Source: DAIDKA01 sp035487155
Lineage (GTDB): Bacteria > Pseudomonadota > Gammaproteobacteria > Steroidobacterales > Steroidobacteraceae
Direction: 5' to 3'
DNA: 64,000 bases
NCBI GenBank assembly: GCA_035487155.1
Contig: DATHMK010000037.1
Coordinates: 62,001 to 126,000, forward strand
Under the pieces are notes generated by a model that was not told where the DNA came from, did not search any database, and saw only the letters and a program-made list of their open reading frames with translations. Positions 26,890 to 35,555 of the stretch are shown piece after piece. Position 1 is the stretch's first letter. Each line of letters opens with the position of its first letter. The position numbers were made by a program, and so were the translations under genes.

Positions 26890-28336
26890 TGCTGACCAGT
26901 TCGGCCATGAAGTCATTGACGCTCAGGGCCGTGAGGCGCGCCGGGTCGGCAAACAGCGCCACCACGCGCGCGGCCTGGCCGGGCGCATAGTGCGCCCGCA
27001 CGGCGGCTTCAAATTTCCCGACCATGAGCGGCTGGCCCTCGGCGCGGCGGCGCCGGTGCCCGACCGGGAAGTCGATCTGCACGCGCGGCGTGGCACTGCC
27101 ATCCTTGAAGAACACCTGCAGCGCATTGCCGATGAAGCGGCGCTCCGGATCGTAGTAATCCTTGGTGAAACCTGAGTTCTCCCGAACCTGCATCAGGCCG
27201 CGCAGGCGGTCGATGCGCGGATCGGCCGCCACCGCATCCTCGTAGTCCGCGGCGGTGAGACGGCCGAAGATCAGCGGCACCGCCACCATGTACTGAATGC
27301 AATGGTCGCGATCTGCCGGATTGGCCAGCGGCCCGGTCTTGTCGATGATCCGCACCCCGGGTTCCTGGGTCTCGATGAGGATGCTATCGATGTCCTCGAG
27401 TCGCTCGTGGACGGCACCGTGCAGCGCCATGGCGCACTCCACCGCGGTCTGCGCATGGAACTCGGCGGGCCAGGAAATCTTGAACAGGATGTTTTCCATC
27501 ACATAGCTGCCGAAGGCCTGCGACACCGACAGCGGCTGGCCGGCGAACAGCACCTCCTGGAACCCCCAGCGCGGTGCGCTGAGCACCGTCGGATAGCCCA
27601 TCTCGCCGGTCATCGCCAGCAAGGCGTGGCGTACCCCGCGGCTGGTGGCATCCCCGGCCGCCCAGCTCTTGCGCGAGCCGGTATTGGGTGCGTGACGGTA
27701 GGTGCGCAGGGCGCCCCCGTCCGCCCAGGCGTTTGAGACGGCATTGCAGATCTGGGCAGGGGAGCCGCCCAGCATGGCGCACACCACGGCGGTCGTGGCC
27801 ACCCGCACCAGCAGCACATGGTCCAGGCCCACGCGGTTGAAGCTGTTGGTCAGCGCCAGCACGCCCTGGATTTCATGGGCGCGGATCATCGCGCTGAGCA
27901 CGTCGGCCACGGTGAGCGGCGCGCGCGCCTGCATCAGGGCCTGGCGTGACAGGTAATCCGCGACCGCCAGTACCCCGCCAAGATTGTCGGACGGGTGGCC
28001 CCATTCGGCGGCCAGCCAGGTGTCGTTGAAATCCAGCCAGCGCACCATGGTGCCGATGGCGAACGCCCCTTGCACCGGATCCAGCTCCAGCGAAGTGCCC
28101 GGCACGCGCGCGCCGCCGGGCATCACCGCCCCGGGTACCACCGGGGCGATCAGGCGCGCACAGGCCGGAACCTTCAGCGCCATCAGCCCGCAGGCCAGGG
28201 TATCCATCAGACAGTGCCGCGCGGTCTCAAACGCCAGTGAGGACACCGGCGGCGGGGCGCTCACGAAGTCCGCGATCTGCTTGAGCAGCGCGTCGGGCTC
28301 GGAGCGCTGCGCGCGCTTTGGATCGAAGGCAGACAT
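26879..28336 (-). CDS. prpD: 2-methylcitrate dehydratase (MmgE/PrpD family)
   Basis: A 485-residue iron-sulfur-independent dehydratase that converts 2-methylcitrate to 2-methyl-cis-aconitate in propionate breakdown. Typical motifs include WLAAEWGHPSDNLGGVLAVADY, SNAWADGGALRTYRHAPNTGSRKSWAAGDA (key residues) and AEFHAQTAVECAM. ATG 28336 is preferred to the GTG one codon earlier. It lies 4 bp downstream of prpC and overlaps rsmG, so the partition genes may be read from the prp transcript as well. Confidence 0.93.
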   Translation of the reverse strand: MSAFDPKRAQRSEPDALLKQIADFVSAPPPVSSLAFETARHCLMDTLACGLMALKVPACARLIAPVVPGAVMPGGARVPGTSLELDPVQGAFAIGTMVRWLDFNDTWLAAEWGHPSDNLGGVLAVADYLSRQALMQARAPLTVADVLSAMIRAHEIQGVLALTNSFNRVGLDHVLLVRVATTAVVCAMLGGSPAQICNAVSNAWADGGALRTYRHAPNTGSRKSWAAGDATSRGVRHALLAMTGEMGYPTVLSAPRWGFQEVLFAGQPLSVSQAFGSYVMENILFKISWPAEFHAQTAVECAMALHGAVHERLEDIDSILIETQEPGVRIIDKTGPLANPADRDHCIQYMVAVPLIFGRLTAADYEDAVAADPRIDRLRGLMQVRENSGFTKDYYDPERRFIGNALQVFFKDGSATPRVQIDFPVGHRRRRAEGQPLMVGKFEAAVRAHYAPGQAARVVALFADPARLTALSVNDFMAELVSNGR

Positions 28337-28340
28337 CACT

Positions 28341-29492
28341 TCACCGGCGTTTGTTCAGCGGCAGGTAGGCGCGCGGCGCCGGCCCGGTGTATTCGGCGGC
28401 CGGGCGCACGATCTTGCCGTTGTCACGCTGTTCCATGACATGCGCGGACCAGCCTGTGGTGCGCGACATCACGAACAGCGGCGTGAACATCGACACCGGG
28501 ATTTCCAGCATGTGATAGAGAACGGCGGAGAACCAGTCGACATTCGGGAACAGTTTTTTCTGCTGCCACAGCACCGATTCGATGCGATCGGCGACGTCAA
28601 AGAGCGTGGTGTCGCCGTATTCCTGGGACAGCTGCCGTGCCACTTCCTTGGCCACCGGATGTCGCGGATCGCCGATGGTGTAGACCGGATGGCCGAAACC
28701 TATGATCACCTCGCGCGCCGCCAGCCGCGCCAGGATGTCCGCTTCGGCGGCATCCGGGTTCGCGTAGCGCTGCTGGATCTGCAGCGCCACCTCGTTGGCG
28801 CCGCCGTGCTTGGGTCCGCGCAGCGCGCCGATACCGCCGACGATGCAGGAGTACAGGTCCGAGCCGGTGCTGGCGATCACCCGGGCGGTGAAGGTCGAGG
28901 CGTTGAACTCATGCTCGGCGTACAGGATCAGCGAAGTATTCAGGGCCTTGACCCAGGATGCCGGCGGCGTGCGCTCATGCAGCAGGTGCAGGAAGTGTCC
29001 GCCCACCGATTCATCCTCGGTCTCGACGGTGATGCGACGCCCGGTGCGGCTGAAGTGGTACCAGTAGGTGAGCATCGAGCCCAGCGAGGCGACCAGCTGA
29101 TCGGCGATGTCGCGCGCGCCGCTGATGGGATGGTTGGGCGCTTCGGGCAGCGCACAGCCCATGGCCGAGACGCCGGTGCGCAGTACATCCATGGGATGCG
29201 CGGCCGGGGGCAGCACCTCCAGTGCGCCGCGCACCGTGCGCGACAGTCCGCGCAGTGATTTGAGCTTGGCGCGGTAACTGGTCAGTGTCGCGGCGTTGGG
29301 CAGTTCCCCGTAGATCAGCAGATAGGCGACCTCCTCGAACGAGGCCTCGCGCGCCAGATCCAGGATGTCATAGCCTCGATAGTGCAGGTCGTTGCCGGTC
29401 TGGCCCACGGTGCACAGCGCCGTGGAGCCGGCGGTCACGCCGGAGAGGGCGACGGATTTTTTCGGGCGCACTGCGCTGGATGCTTCGCTCAT
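28341..29492 (-). CDS. prpC: 2-methylcitrate synthase
   Basis: A 383-residue citrate-synthase-family enzyme condensing propionyl-CoA with oxaloacetate. The N-terminal GNDLHYRGYDILDLA and the catalytic histidines in LYAEHEFNASTFTARV and GFGHPVYTIGDPRH fit the methylcitrate branch, as does the length, shorter than hexameric GltA. Its start is 3 bp past the prpB stop. Context (prpB, prpD) supports methylcitrate over citrate synthase. Confidence 0.95.
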   Translation of the reverse strand: MSEASSAVRPKKSVALSGVTAGSTALCTVGQTGNDLHYRGYDILDLAREASFEEVAYLLIYGELPNAATLTSYRAKLKSLRGLSRTVRGALEVLPPAAHPMDVLRTGVSAMGCALPEAPNHPISGARDIADQLVASLGSMLTYWYHFSRTGRRITVETEDESVGGHFLHLLHERTPPASWVKALNTSLILYAEHEFNASTFTARVIASTGSDLYSCIVGGIGALRGPKHGGANEVALQIQQRYANPDAAEADILARLAAREVIIGFGHPVYTIGDPRHPVAKEVARQLSQEYGDTTLFDVADRIESVLWQQKKLFPNVDWFSAVLYHMLEIPVSMFTPLFVMSRTTGWSAHVMEQRDNGKIVRPAAEYTGPAPRAYLPLNKRR

Positions 29493-29495
29493 CTG

Positions 29496-30386
29496 CTACT
29501 CCTGTGGCGGGTTGCTGCCGAACAGCCGGTCCAGCCGTTCCTCGTAGGCGTGGTAGTCCAAAACGCCGTAGAGTTCCTCGCGCGTCTGCATGCGCCCCAG
29601 CGCCGCGCGCTGCGTGCCATCGCGGCGGATGCTCTGATAGACCTCCTGCGCCGCCTTGCTCATGGCCCTGAACGCCGACAGGGGATACAACGCCAGGCGC
29701 ACACCGGCCTGAGCGAGCTCCTCGGTGCTGAACAGCGGCGTGCGGCCGAACTCGGTGAGGTTGGCGAGCACCGGCACCGGCACCGAGGTGGTGAACTGCC
29801 GGTACTCCGCGAGGGTGGTGATGGCCTCCGCGAATATCATGTCGGCGCCGGCCGCCACATAGGCCTGCGCGCGCGCCACCGCCGCGGCGAGGCCTTCGAC
29901 GGCGTGCGCATCGGTGCGCGCCATGATCACGAACGAGCCCTCGGCGCGCGCATCAAGCGCGGCCTTCAGCCGATCGCACATCTCCCCGGCCGCCACCAGC
30001 TGCTTGCCGGGCCGATGGCCGCAACGCTTGCTCTGCACCTGATCCTCCAGATGCAGTCCGGCGGCGCCGGCCCTGGCCAGCTCGCGGCAGGTGCGCGCGA
30101 TGCTGAAGGCCCCCCCGAATCCCGTGTCGGCATCGACCAGCAGCGGCAGATCGCAGGCCGCCGTGATGCGCCTGACCTCTTCGGCCACATCATTCAGGGT
30201 GGTCACGCCCAGATCGGGCAGGCCGAAGGCGCTGTTCGCCACCCCGGCGCCAGACAGATAGATGGCGCGAAAGCCCGCGCCCGCGGCGAGCATTGCGGCA
30301 TAGGCGCTGATGGTGCCGGCGACCTGCAGCGGACGCTCCTGTTCGAGCGCATCGCGCAGACGCTGCCCTGGGGGAGGGGTGGACAT
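29496..30386 (-). CDS. prpB: 2-methylisocitrate lyase
   Basis: A 296-residue PEP-mutase/isocitrate-lyase-superfamily enzyme splitting 2-methylisocitrate to pyruvate and succinate. It shows PLLVDADTGFGGAFS (Mg binding), GLHLEDQVQSKRCGHRPGKQL with the catalytic KRCGH motif, and FVIMARTDAHAVEGL. Full length. It follows the hydrolase gene by 5 bp and leads into prpC. No PrpR-type regulator is visible nearby. Confidence 0.96.
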   Translation of the reverse strand: MSTPPPGQRLRDALEQERPLQVAGTISAYAAMLAAGAGFRAIYLSGAGVANSAFGLPDLGVTTLNDVAEEVRRITAACDLPLLVDADTGFGGAFSIARTCRELARAGAAGLHLEDQVQSKRCGHRPGKQLVAAGEMCDRLKAALDARAEGSFVIMARTDAHAVEGLAAAVARAQAYVAAGADMIFAEAITTLAEYRQFTTSVPVPVLANLTEFGRTPLFSTEELAQAGVRLALYPLSAFRAMSKAAQEVYQSIRRDGTQRAALGRMQTREELYGVLDYHAYEERLDRLFGSNPPQE

Positions 30387-30391
30387 TTCGC

Positions 30392-31354
30392 CTACCTTCG
30401 CTGCCGTTGCAACCAGGAAATGAGACCCTGGGTATTCAGATCCAGGTCCTTGGACAGGTATTCATCCACGCTGGCCGCGGGTTCGGCAAGCCCATGGCCG
30501 GTGGCGAGCCTGATCCACAGCGCCCGCATGTCTGCATAGATCGCCGCATAGGGGTCGGCGGCGGCGGCGTGCCGCAGGGCCATGGCGGCAATTTCCGGGA
30601 TCTGCGCCTTGAGCGATGCGGCAATGGCGGGCAGCCCGGTCACCCGACTGTAGTGCATCAGGTAGGCCGCGCGCGGCTGGGTCGCCATCAGCCGATCGAT
30701 GGAGGCGATCAACTGCGCCGGATCAAACTGCGAGGGGGTGGTCGTGGGAACGGCGAAGGCGCCCTGCGCGGTGTCCAGCTCGCGATAGGACAGACCGAAG
30801 GTGTCGCCGGTGAAGAGGTTGTGGTGCGCAAGGTCCACCAGGCAGTAGTGATGAAGGGCATGTCCGGGTGTATGCAGCAGCTGCAAGGCCCTGCCGTGCA
30901 GACTGAACTCCTGGGCGTCCTGGCTGCTGATCAGCCGGCTGGCCGCGACCGGCACCAGCTCCCCGTACAGTTCCCGGTACAGATCCTCCCCGTAGACGCT
31001 CTTGGAGGCGGCGATGAGCTTCGCCGGATCCGTGAGGTGCGGCGCGCCGCGCGGATGGACCACCAGCGTCGCCGCCGGCAGTGACTGCAGCAGCAGTCCG
31101 GCCCCGCCCGCATGGTCCAGGTGGACATGGGTGATGAAAACATATTCCACCTCCTGCGGCCTGATCGACAGTTCCTGCAGCGCCGCCAGCAGGTGCGGCA
31201 CGGAGTAGTTGGTGCCCACATCCACGAAGGCGGCGGCCCCGCCTTGCTGGATGATGTGGGAGGCGGCAAGCCCGGGCCTGATGTATTCGGTGTCCACCGC
31301 CGTAATGCCATCCGGGTGGCGGGTCAGGCGCGCGCTGGTCAAAGGGGCTGTCAT
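30392..31354 (-). CDS. Metallo-beta-lactamase-fold hydrolase
   Basis: A 320-residue predicted zinc hydrolase. The metal motif HVHLDHAGGAG (HxHxDH) is intact, with further ligand positions in LHTPGHALHHYCLV and FTGDTFGLSYR. The C-terminal half is helical and resembles glyoxalase-II-like family members, but the substrate cannot be told. It is the first gene of the unit hydrolase-prpB-prpC-prpD (5-bp spacing), so it may act on a thioester or lactone linked to propionate metabolism; that is speculative. A 62-bp divergent spacer separates it from the S9 peptidase. Confidence 0.82.
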   Translation of the reverse strand: MTAPLTSARLTRHPDGITAVDTEYIRPGLAASHIIQQGGAAAFVDVGTNYSVPHLLAALQELSIRPQEVEYVFITHVHLDHAGGAGLLLQSLPAATLVVHPRGAPHLTDPAKLIAASKSVYGEDLYRELYGELVPVAASRLISSQDAQEFSLHGRALQLLHTPGHALHHYCLVDLAHHNLFTGDTFGLSYRELDTAQGAFAVPTTTPSQFDPAQLIASIDRLMATQPRAAYLMHYSRVTGLPAIAASLKAQIPEIAAMALRHAAAADPYAAIYADMRALWIRLATGHGLAEPAASVDEYLSKDLDLNTQGLISWLQRQRR

Positions 31355-31416
31355 GAGGGCGATCGTATCAGGCAGGATAGCGGCTGCTCGACACCTTCTG
31401 TAACACGCAAAATTTC

Positions 31417-33417
31417 ATGAGAAATATCCTGGTCGCGAGGCGGCCACTCGCCTGGCTGGTGGCACTGGGCCTCGGCGCCGGATTGATCGCGCGGCCGGCG
31501 GCGGCCGCGGAGGCGCCGCTGATGCCGCTGCCGGTACAGGGCCTGCCGGCGCAGGCCCGCGGCGCGCTGATATTCGACGGCGTGCCCGCCCTCGACCCGA
31601 ACCTGGGCGCGCGCATCACCGACTATCTGGAGGGACGTGATGCGTCGTTTCTCGCCTGGCTGCCGGACAACAGCCTGCTGGTCGGCACGCGCTTCGGGGA
31701 TACCTCTCAGGTCCATCGGGTGATGGCGCCGTTGGGCATGCGCGAACAGCTGACCTGGTATCCGGACCCGATCACCAAGGTCCTGACCGCGCCGGCCGGC
31801 GCCGCGGACGGTTTTGCCTTTCTCAAGGAGCATGAGGCCGACGGCCTGCCGCAGCTGTTCTATTACAGCTTTGCCGGCCACAGCGCCCGCATGTTGAGCA
31901 ATGGCAGCGGCCGCCACGGCAGTCCGCTGTGGTCCCCCGACGGGGGGCATATCGTCATCACCGGCAATGAGCGCGACGGCATCACGTCGGATATCTACAT
32001 GTCCGATCTGGGCGCCGGCACCGCGCCGCACCTGGTGGTGGCCGGGCGTGAGCATCCCTGGTTCCCGCTGGACTGGTCCACTGACGGCCAGAAGCTGCTG
32101 CTGTGGCAACCGGGCAGCAACGATGAAAGCAATCTGTTCATCGGCGATGTGAACACCGGCTCGGTGCTGCCCGCCGAGGCCGGTGGCAAGCATCTTGGCA
32201 TCCGTCATGCGCGTTTCGCCGCAGACGGCCACGGGATCTACATCAGTTCGGTGGATGAGGGGGAGTTCTCGCAGCTGCGCTACCTGGACCTGCTCACGCA
32301 CCAGGCGCGCGAGATCACCGCGGCCATTCCTTGGGACATCGTCGATTTCCAGGTGGGCGCGGACGGCCGCTACCTGGCATATGTGGCCAACGATGACGGT
32401 CGCGACCGTCTGACGGTTCTGGACAACCAGGCGAAACTGGAACTGACGCCGGCGGGACTGCCCGAAGGGCGCATCAGCGGTCTGCATTTCGACCATACCG
32501 GCCACCTGCTGGCCTTCAGCGCCGAGGGCCCGCAGGCCCCCGCCGACGTCTATGTCTACGAACCTGAGCACAATCAGCTCACGCGCTGGACCCGCAGCGA
32601 GCCAGGCGCGGTGGATCCTCAGACTTTCGTTCCGGCCCAGTCGCTGCAGTACCCGACCTGGGATCGCGGCAAGTCGGGTCAACGCATGATCCCGGCGTTC
32701 CTCTACCGCCCGCGCACCCCCGGGACGCATCCGGTGCTCATCGATATCCACGACGGTCCGGCCGGGCAGTTCCGCCCGGGTTACGACGCCTTCATACAGT
32801 TCGTGGTCAACCAGCTCGGCTATGTGGTGATCGCGCCCAACATCCGCGGCTCCACCGGCTACGGCAAGGCCTTCGCCGACCTGGACAATGGACCGGCACG
32901 TGAGGACGCGGTGCGCGATCTTGGCGCCCTGCTGGTCTGGGTGGGCATGCAGAAGGACCTCGACCGGGCCCATGTGGCGGTCATGGGCCAGTCCTATGGG
33001 GGATTCATGGCACTGGCCATGCTGACCACCTACGGGGATCGCCTCAGTGGCGGCATCATCATCAACGGCTATGCCAGCCTGCCCTCCTACCTGGCCGACG
33101 GCGCGCCGGGGGAAGTGGCGGACCGCCGCGCTGAATTCGGCGATGAACGCGATCCGCAGTCGCGCGCGGAATTGAACCGCCTGTCACCACTCAACAGCCT
33201 GGCGCAGATCCGCAAACCGGTGCTGGTCTTCCAGGGACTGCAGGACACCCCCTCACAGGTTCAGCAGGCCGGCCAGATCGTCGCCGGCATCAGGGCCCGG
33301 GGCGGGGAGGCGTGGTATGTGACGGCGCGCGATGAGGGTCACGATATCCGCCATCTCGCCAACCGCAATGCCTGGCTCGCCACGGTGGCGCAGTTCCTGA
33401 AAAAACTCGCGCCCTGA
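31417..33417 (+). CDS. Secreted S9-family (prolyl oligopeptidase-like) serine peptidase
   Basis: A 666-residue exported peptidase. It has a signal peptide (residues 1-30, ending RPAAAAEA), a seven-bladed beta-propeller (about 60-400; WSPDGGHIVITGNERDG and DWSTDGQKLLLW blades) and a C-terminal alpha/beta-hydrolase domain. The triad is visible: Ser526 in GQSYGGFM, Asp610 in FQGLQDTP and His642 in DEGHDI. Acylaminoacyl- or dipeptidyl-peptidase activity on short peptides is typical. It stands alone, diverging from the hydrolase gene and converging on the cytochrome gene. Confidence 0.93.
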   Translation: MRNILVARRPLAWLVALGLGAGLIARPAAAAEAPLMPLPVQGLPAQARGALIFDGVPALDPNLGARITDYLEGRDASFLAWLPDNSLLVGTRFGDTSQVHRVMAPLGMREQLTWYPDPITKVLTAPAGAADGFAFLKEHEADGLPQLFYYSFAGHSARMLSNGSGRHGSPLWSPDGGHIVITGNERDGITSDIYMSDLGAGTAPHLVVAGREHPWFPLDWSTDGQKLLLWQPGSNDESNLFIGDVNTGSVLPAEAGGKHLGIRHARFAADGHGIYISSVDEGEFSQLRYLDLLTHQAREITAAIPWDIVDFQVGADGRYLAYVANDDGRDRLTVLDNQAKLELTPAGLPEGRISGLHFDHTGHLLAFSAEGPQAPADVYVYEPEHNQLTRWTRSEPGAVDPQTFVPAQSLQYPTWDRGKSGQRMIPAFLYRPRTPGTHPVLIDIHDGPAGQFRPGYDAFIQFVVNQLGYVVIAPNIRGSTGYGKAFADLDNGPAREDAVRDLGALLVWVGMQKDLDRAHVAVMGQSYGGFMALAMLTTYGDRLSGGIIINGYASLPSYLADGAPGEVADRRAEFGDERDPQSRAELNRLSPLNSLAQIRKPVLVFQGLQDTPSQVQQAGQIVAGIRARGGEAWYVTARDEGHDIRHLANRNAWLATVAQFLKKLAP

Positions 33418-33428
33418 GGCGCGCCGGT

Positions 33429-34091
33429 TCAACGGCCGGCGGTGAAGATCGAGGTGGGCCGCTTCAGCGTGCCCAGTGAGGGCTGCATCTTGCTGAAATA
33501 TTCGGCGAGCGCATCGACATCGGAGTCTTTGATGGTGGCCGACATGGCGGACATGATGGGATTCTTGCGCCCGCCATCCTTGTATTCGGCGATTTCACGC
33601 TTCAGATAGTCCCGATACTGGCCGGCCAGGTTCGGGTAGTTCGGCACCACGCTGATGCCGGTGGCGCCATGGCAGGCCGCGCACACGGCCACGGCCGCCG
33701 GGGCCGGCGGGGCGTCGGCGGGCACGGGGCCGGGTTGCAGAACGGTGCCGGAGAAGTACGCGGCAATGTCCGCCATGTCCTGATCGGACAGTCTCTCTGA
33801 CTGCGCATGCATGGTGACATGCGAGCGCTGATCGGCCTTGTATTCCTGCAGGGCGGCGATGAGGTACTCGGGATGCTGGCCGACCAGCTTCGGCACGCTG
33901 TAGTTCGGATAGGCATTGCGATAGCCGGCCACGCCGTGACATCCCAGGCAGGTGTAGGAAATGGCCTTGCCATGCACCGGATCGCCCTTCGGCGTCGAGG
34001 CGTCACTCGCCTGGGCGAAAGCGGAGCTTCCGGCCAGCACGCAGGCCGCGGCGCAGACCGAAACAATACCCGTGCGGAACCCAAAACCCAT
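33429..34091 (-). CDS. Di-heme cytochrome c (cytochrome c4-like)
   Basis: A 220-residue periplasmic electron carrier. A signal peptide (GIVSVCAAACVLAGSSAFAQ region) is followed by two class-I cytochrome domains with CLGCHG and CAACHG heme sites. Candidate axial methionines lie in the second half of each domain (HVTMHAQSE and NPIMSAMS). ATG 34091 is chosen because it begins the signal peptide; an upstream 60-residue extension is noise. Cytochrome c4 proteins pass electrons to terminal oxidases. It diverges from dtd across about 105 bp. Confidence 0.93.
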   Translation of the reverse strand: MGFGFRTGIVSVCAAACVLAGSSAFAQASDASTPKGDPVHGKAISYTCLGCHGVAGYRNAYPNYSVPKLVGQHPEYLIAALQEYKADQRSHVTMHAQSERLSDQDMADIAAYFSGTVLQPGPVPADAPPAPAAVAVCAACHGATGISVVPNYPNLAGQYRDYLKREIAEYKDGGRKNPIMSAMSATIKDSDVDALAEYFSKMQPSLGTLKRPTSIFTAGR

Positions 34092-34196
34092 ACCCGTCAC
34101 CACCTTGCGCAAAACGGCTCCGAATCTTAAGGATTCGCCCGTGCAATTACCACTCACTGTGGCAGGACATCGCGGTTTCGCGGATGCTTCCGCCCC

Positions 34197-34661
34197 ATGA
34201 TCGCACTGATTCAACGTGTCACGCAGGCCGAAGTGCGCGTGCGCAGCCAGGTCACAGGTGCTATTCGCCACGGCGTCCTGGCCTTCATCGGCGTGCAGAA
34301 GGAGGATACCGAGTCCGATGCCGACCGTCTGCTCGAACGGCTGCTCGGCTATCGCATTTTCGCCGACGATCAGGGACGCATGAACCAGGATCTGCGGGCC
34401 ATCAAGGGCGGCCTGCTGCTGGTCTCACAGTTCACGCTGGCCGCGGATACGCGCTCCGGTACCCGCCCTGGCTTCAGCACTGCGGCTGCGCCCGAGCGCG
34501 CCCGGGAGCTGTTCGACCACCTTCTGAGCCGGGCACGCGCCACGCACCCTGAAGTTGCCGCCGGGGAGTTCGGCGCCGACATGCAGGTGAGCCTGGTGAA
34601 CGATGGGCCTGTGACCTTCTGGCTCGAAACCCGTGCCGCCGCGGCACCCGGAAGTCGTTGA
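34197..34661 (+). CDS. dtd: D-aminoacyl-tRNA deacylase
   Basis: A 154-residue proofreading enzyme that removes D-amino acids from tRNA. It opens MIALIQRVTQAEVRV and carries both active-site motifs: LLLVSQFTLAADT (SQFTL) and the C-terminal VNDGPVTFWL (NxGPVT). It is complete. The tatABC genes follow closely, so the four are probably co-transcribed. Confidence 0.97.
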   Translation: MIALIQRVTQAEVRVRSQVTGAIRHGVLAFIGVQKEDTESDADRLLERLLGYRIFADDQGRMNQDLRAIKGGLLLVSQFTLAADTRSGTRPGFSTAAAPERARELFDHLLSRARATHPEVAAGEFGADMQVSLVNDGPVTFWLETRAAAAPGSR

Positions 34662-34717
34662 ATTTGACAGAGAAGTTTGCTGTGCTGCGACCCGCATTTG
34701 CCCTATCATTCCAGGCT

Positions 34718-34927
34718 ATGCTCGATATTCTGCTCATCATTGTGGTGCTGCTGCTGATATTTGGCGCCAGCAAGGTCCGCAGCGCCGGCTCCGACCTCGG
34801 GGCCGCGGTCAAGGGCTTTCGCAAGGGTTTGCGCTCGCCCGAACCGCAGCCGCCCGCCGCGCCCGATGCGGAGTTCCCGGAAGTGGTGGCCGAGCGGGAG
34901 CGCAGGAGCGGCAAGCCCGGTGCGTAA
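34718..34927 (+). CDS. tatA: Twin-arginine translocase subunit TatA
   Basis: A 69-residue single-pass protein that forms the Tat pore. The membrane helix LDILLIIVVLLLIFG is followed by the amphipathic helix SDLGAAVKGFRKG, both diagnostic. The periplasmic N terminus is unusually short (two residues before the helix) if ATG 34718 is the start; a TTG at 34658 overlapping the dtd stop would add 20 residues with no family resemblance. The tail is Pro/Glu-rich. Confidence 0.92.
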   Translation: MLDILLIIVVLLLIFGASKVRSAGSDLGAAVKGFRKGLRSPEPQPPAAPDAEFPEVVAERERRSGKPGA

Positions 34928-35555
34928 GTCGCTGCGCGCGCCCGCCGCGCTGCTTCGGCAACGCGGTTTTCTGGATTTCAGCTTCTCCGAGCTGGCCATC
35001 ATCTTTGGATTGGCCCTGGTGGTCCTGGGTCCGAAGAAACTCCCCGGCCTGGTGCAGCAGGTGGGCCGCTGGGTGGGACGCGCGCGCCACATGGCCCGGC
35101 AGTTCCGCGAGCAGCTCGAGCAGGAAGTCAATGCCATCAACGAGGTGAAGCCGGTGCCGCGCCACGTGGCCCCGGAGGTTGGCCCGGCCGCGCCAGGCAC
35201 CACGCCCGCCCCGGATATCCATACGGCCAGCACCCACACCGAAGCCACCGGCGTCGCCGAGCCTGAGCCGGTGCCGGCGAGCCCAGCGGCGGACGACAGC
35301 GTCGCCGCGCCCATCGCCCCGGCCAATGAGCTGCACCCGGAAGCGCAGATCTATTTCGCCATGAACGGCAGCGAGCCGGCCCTGGTGACCCAGAATCCGT
35401 ACGAGCCGCTGCCCGCGGCTGATGAGGCGCCGGCCGCGATCGATCCGGCCGCGCCGGCCGCCCCTGGAGCCGCCCCGGCCCCCGCCGCCGCGAAGAGCGC
35501 CGAATCGACGCAGCCGGCGAGCGTCGAGGTGGTGTTCCCGCACGACCATGGCTGA
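34920..35555 (+). CDS. tatB: Twin-arginine translocase subunit TatB
   Basis: A 211-residue TatB, which with TatC binds twin-arginine signal peptides. The conserved unit FLDFSFSELAIIFGLALVVLGPKKLPGL is followed by an amphipathic helix (VGRWVGRARHMARQF), then a long Pro/Ala-rich tail. GTG 34920 is the only sensible start and overlaps the tatA stop by 8 bp; it adds about 16 residues before the usual N terminus. The stop overlaps tatC. Confidence 0.93.
   Translation: MRKSLRAPAALLRQRGFLDFSFSELAIIFGLALVVLGPKKLPGLVQQVGRWVGRARHMARQFREQLEQEVNAINEVKPVPRHVAPEVGPAAPGTTPAPDIHTASTHTEATGVAEPEPVPASPAADDSVAAPIAPANELHPEAQIYFAMNGSEPALVTQNPYEPLPAADEAPAAIDPAAPAAPGAAPAPAAAKSAESTQPASVEVVFPHDHG

Noticed and set aside
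27984..29258. A 424-codon plus-strand frame opposite prpC/prpD
   Set aside because: It spans two well-identified genes on the opposite strand with no domain of its own.
31351..32973. A 540-codon minus-strand frame opposite the S9 peptidase
   Set aside because: The peptidase has an intact catalytic triad and propeller motifs; the antisense translation is low-complexity.
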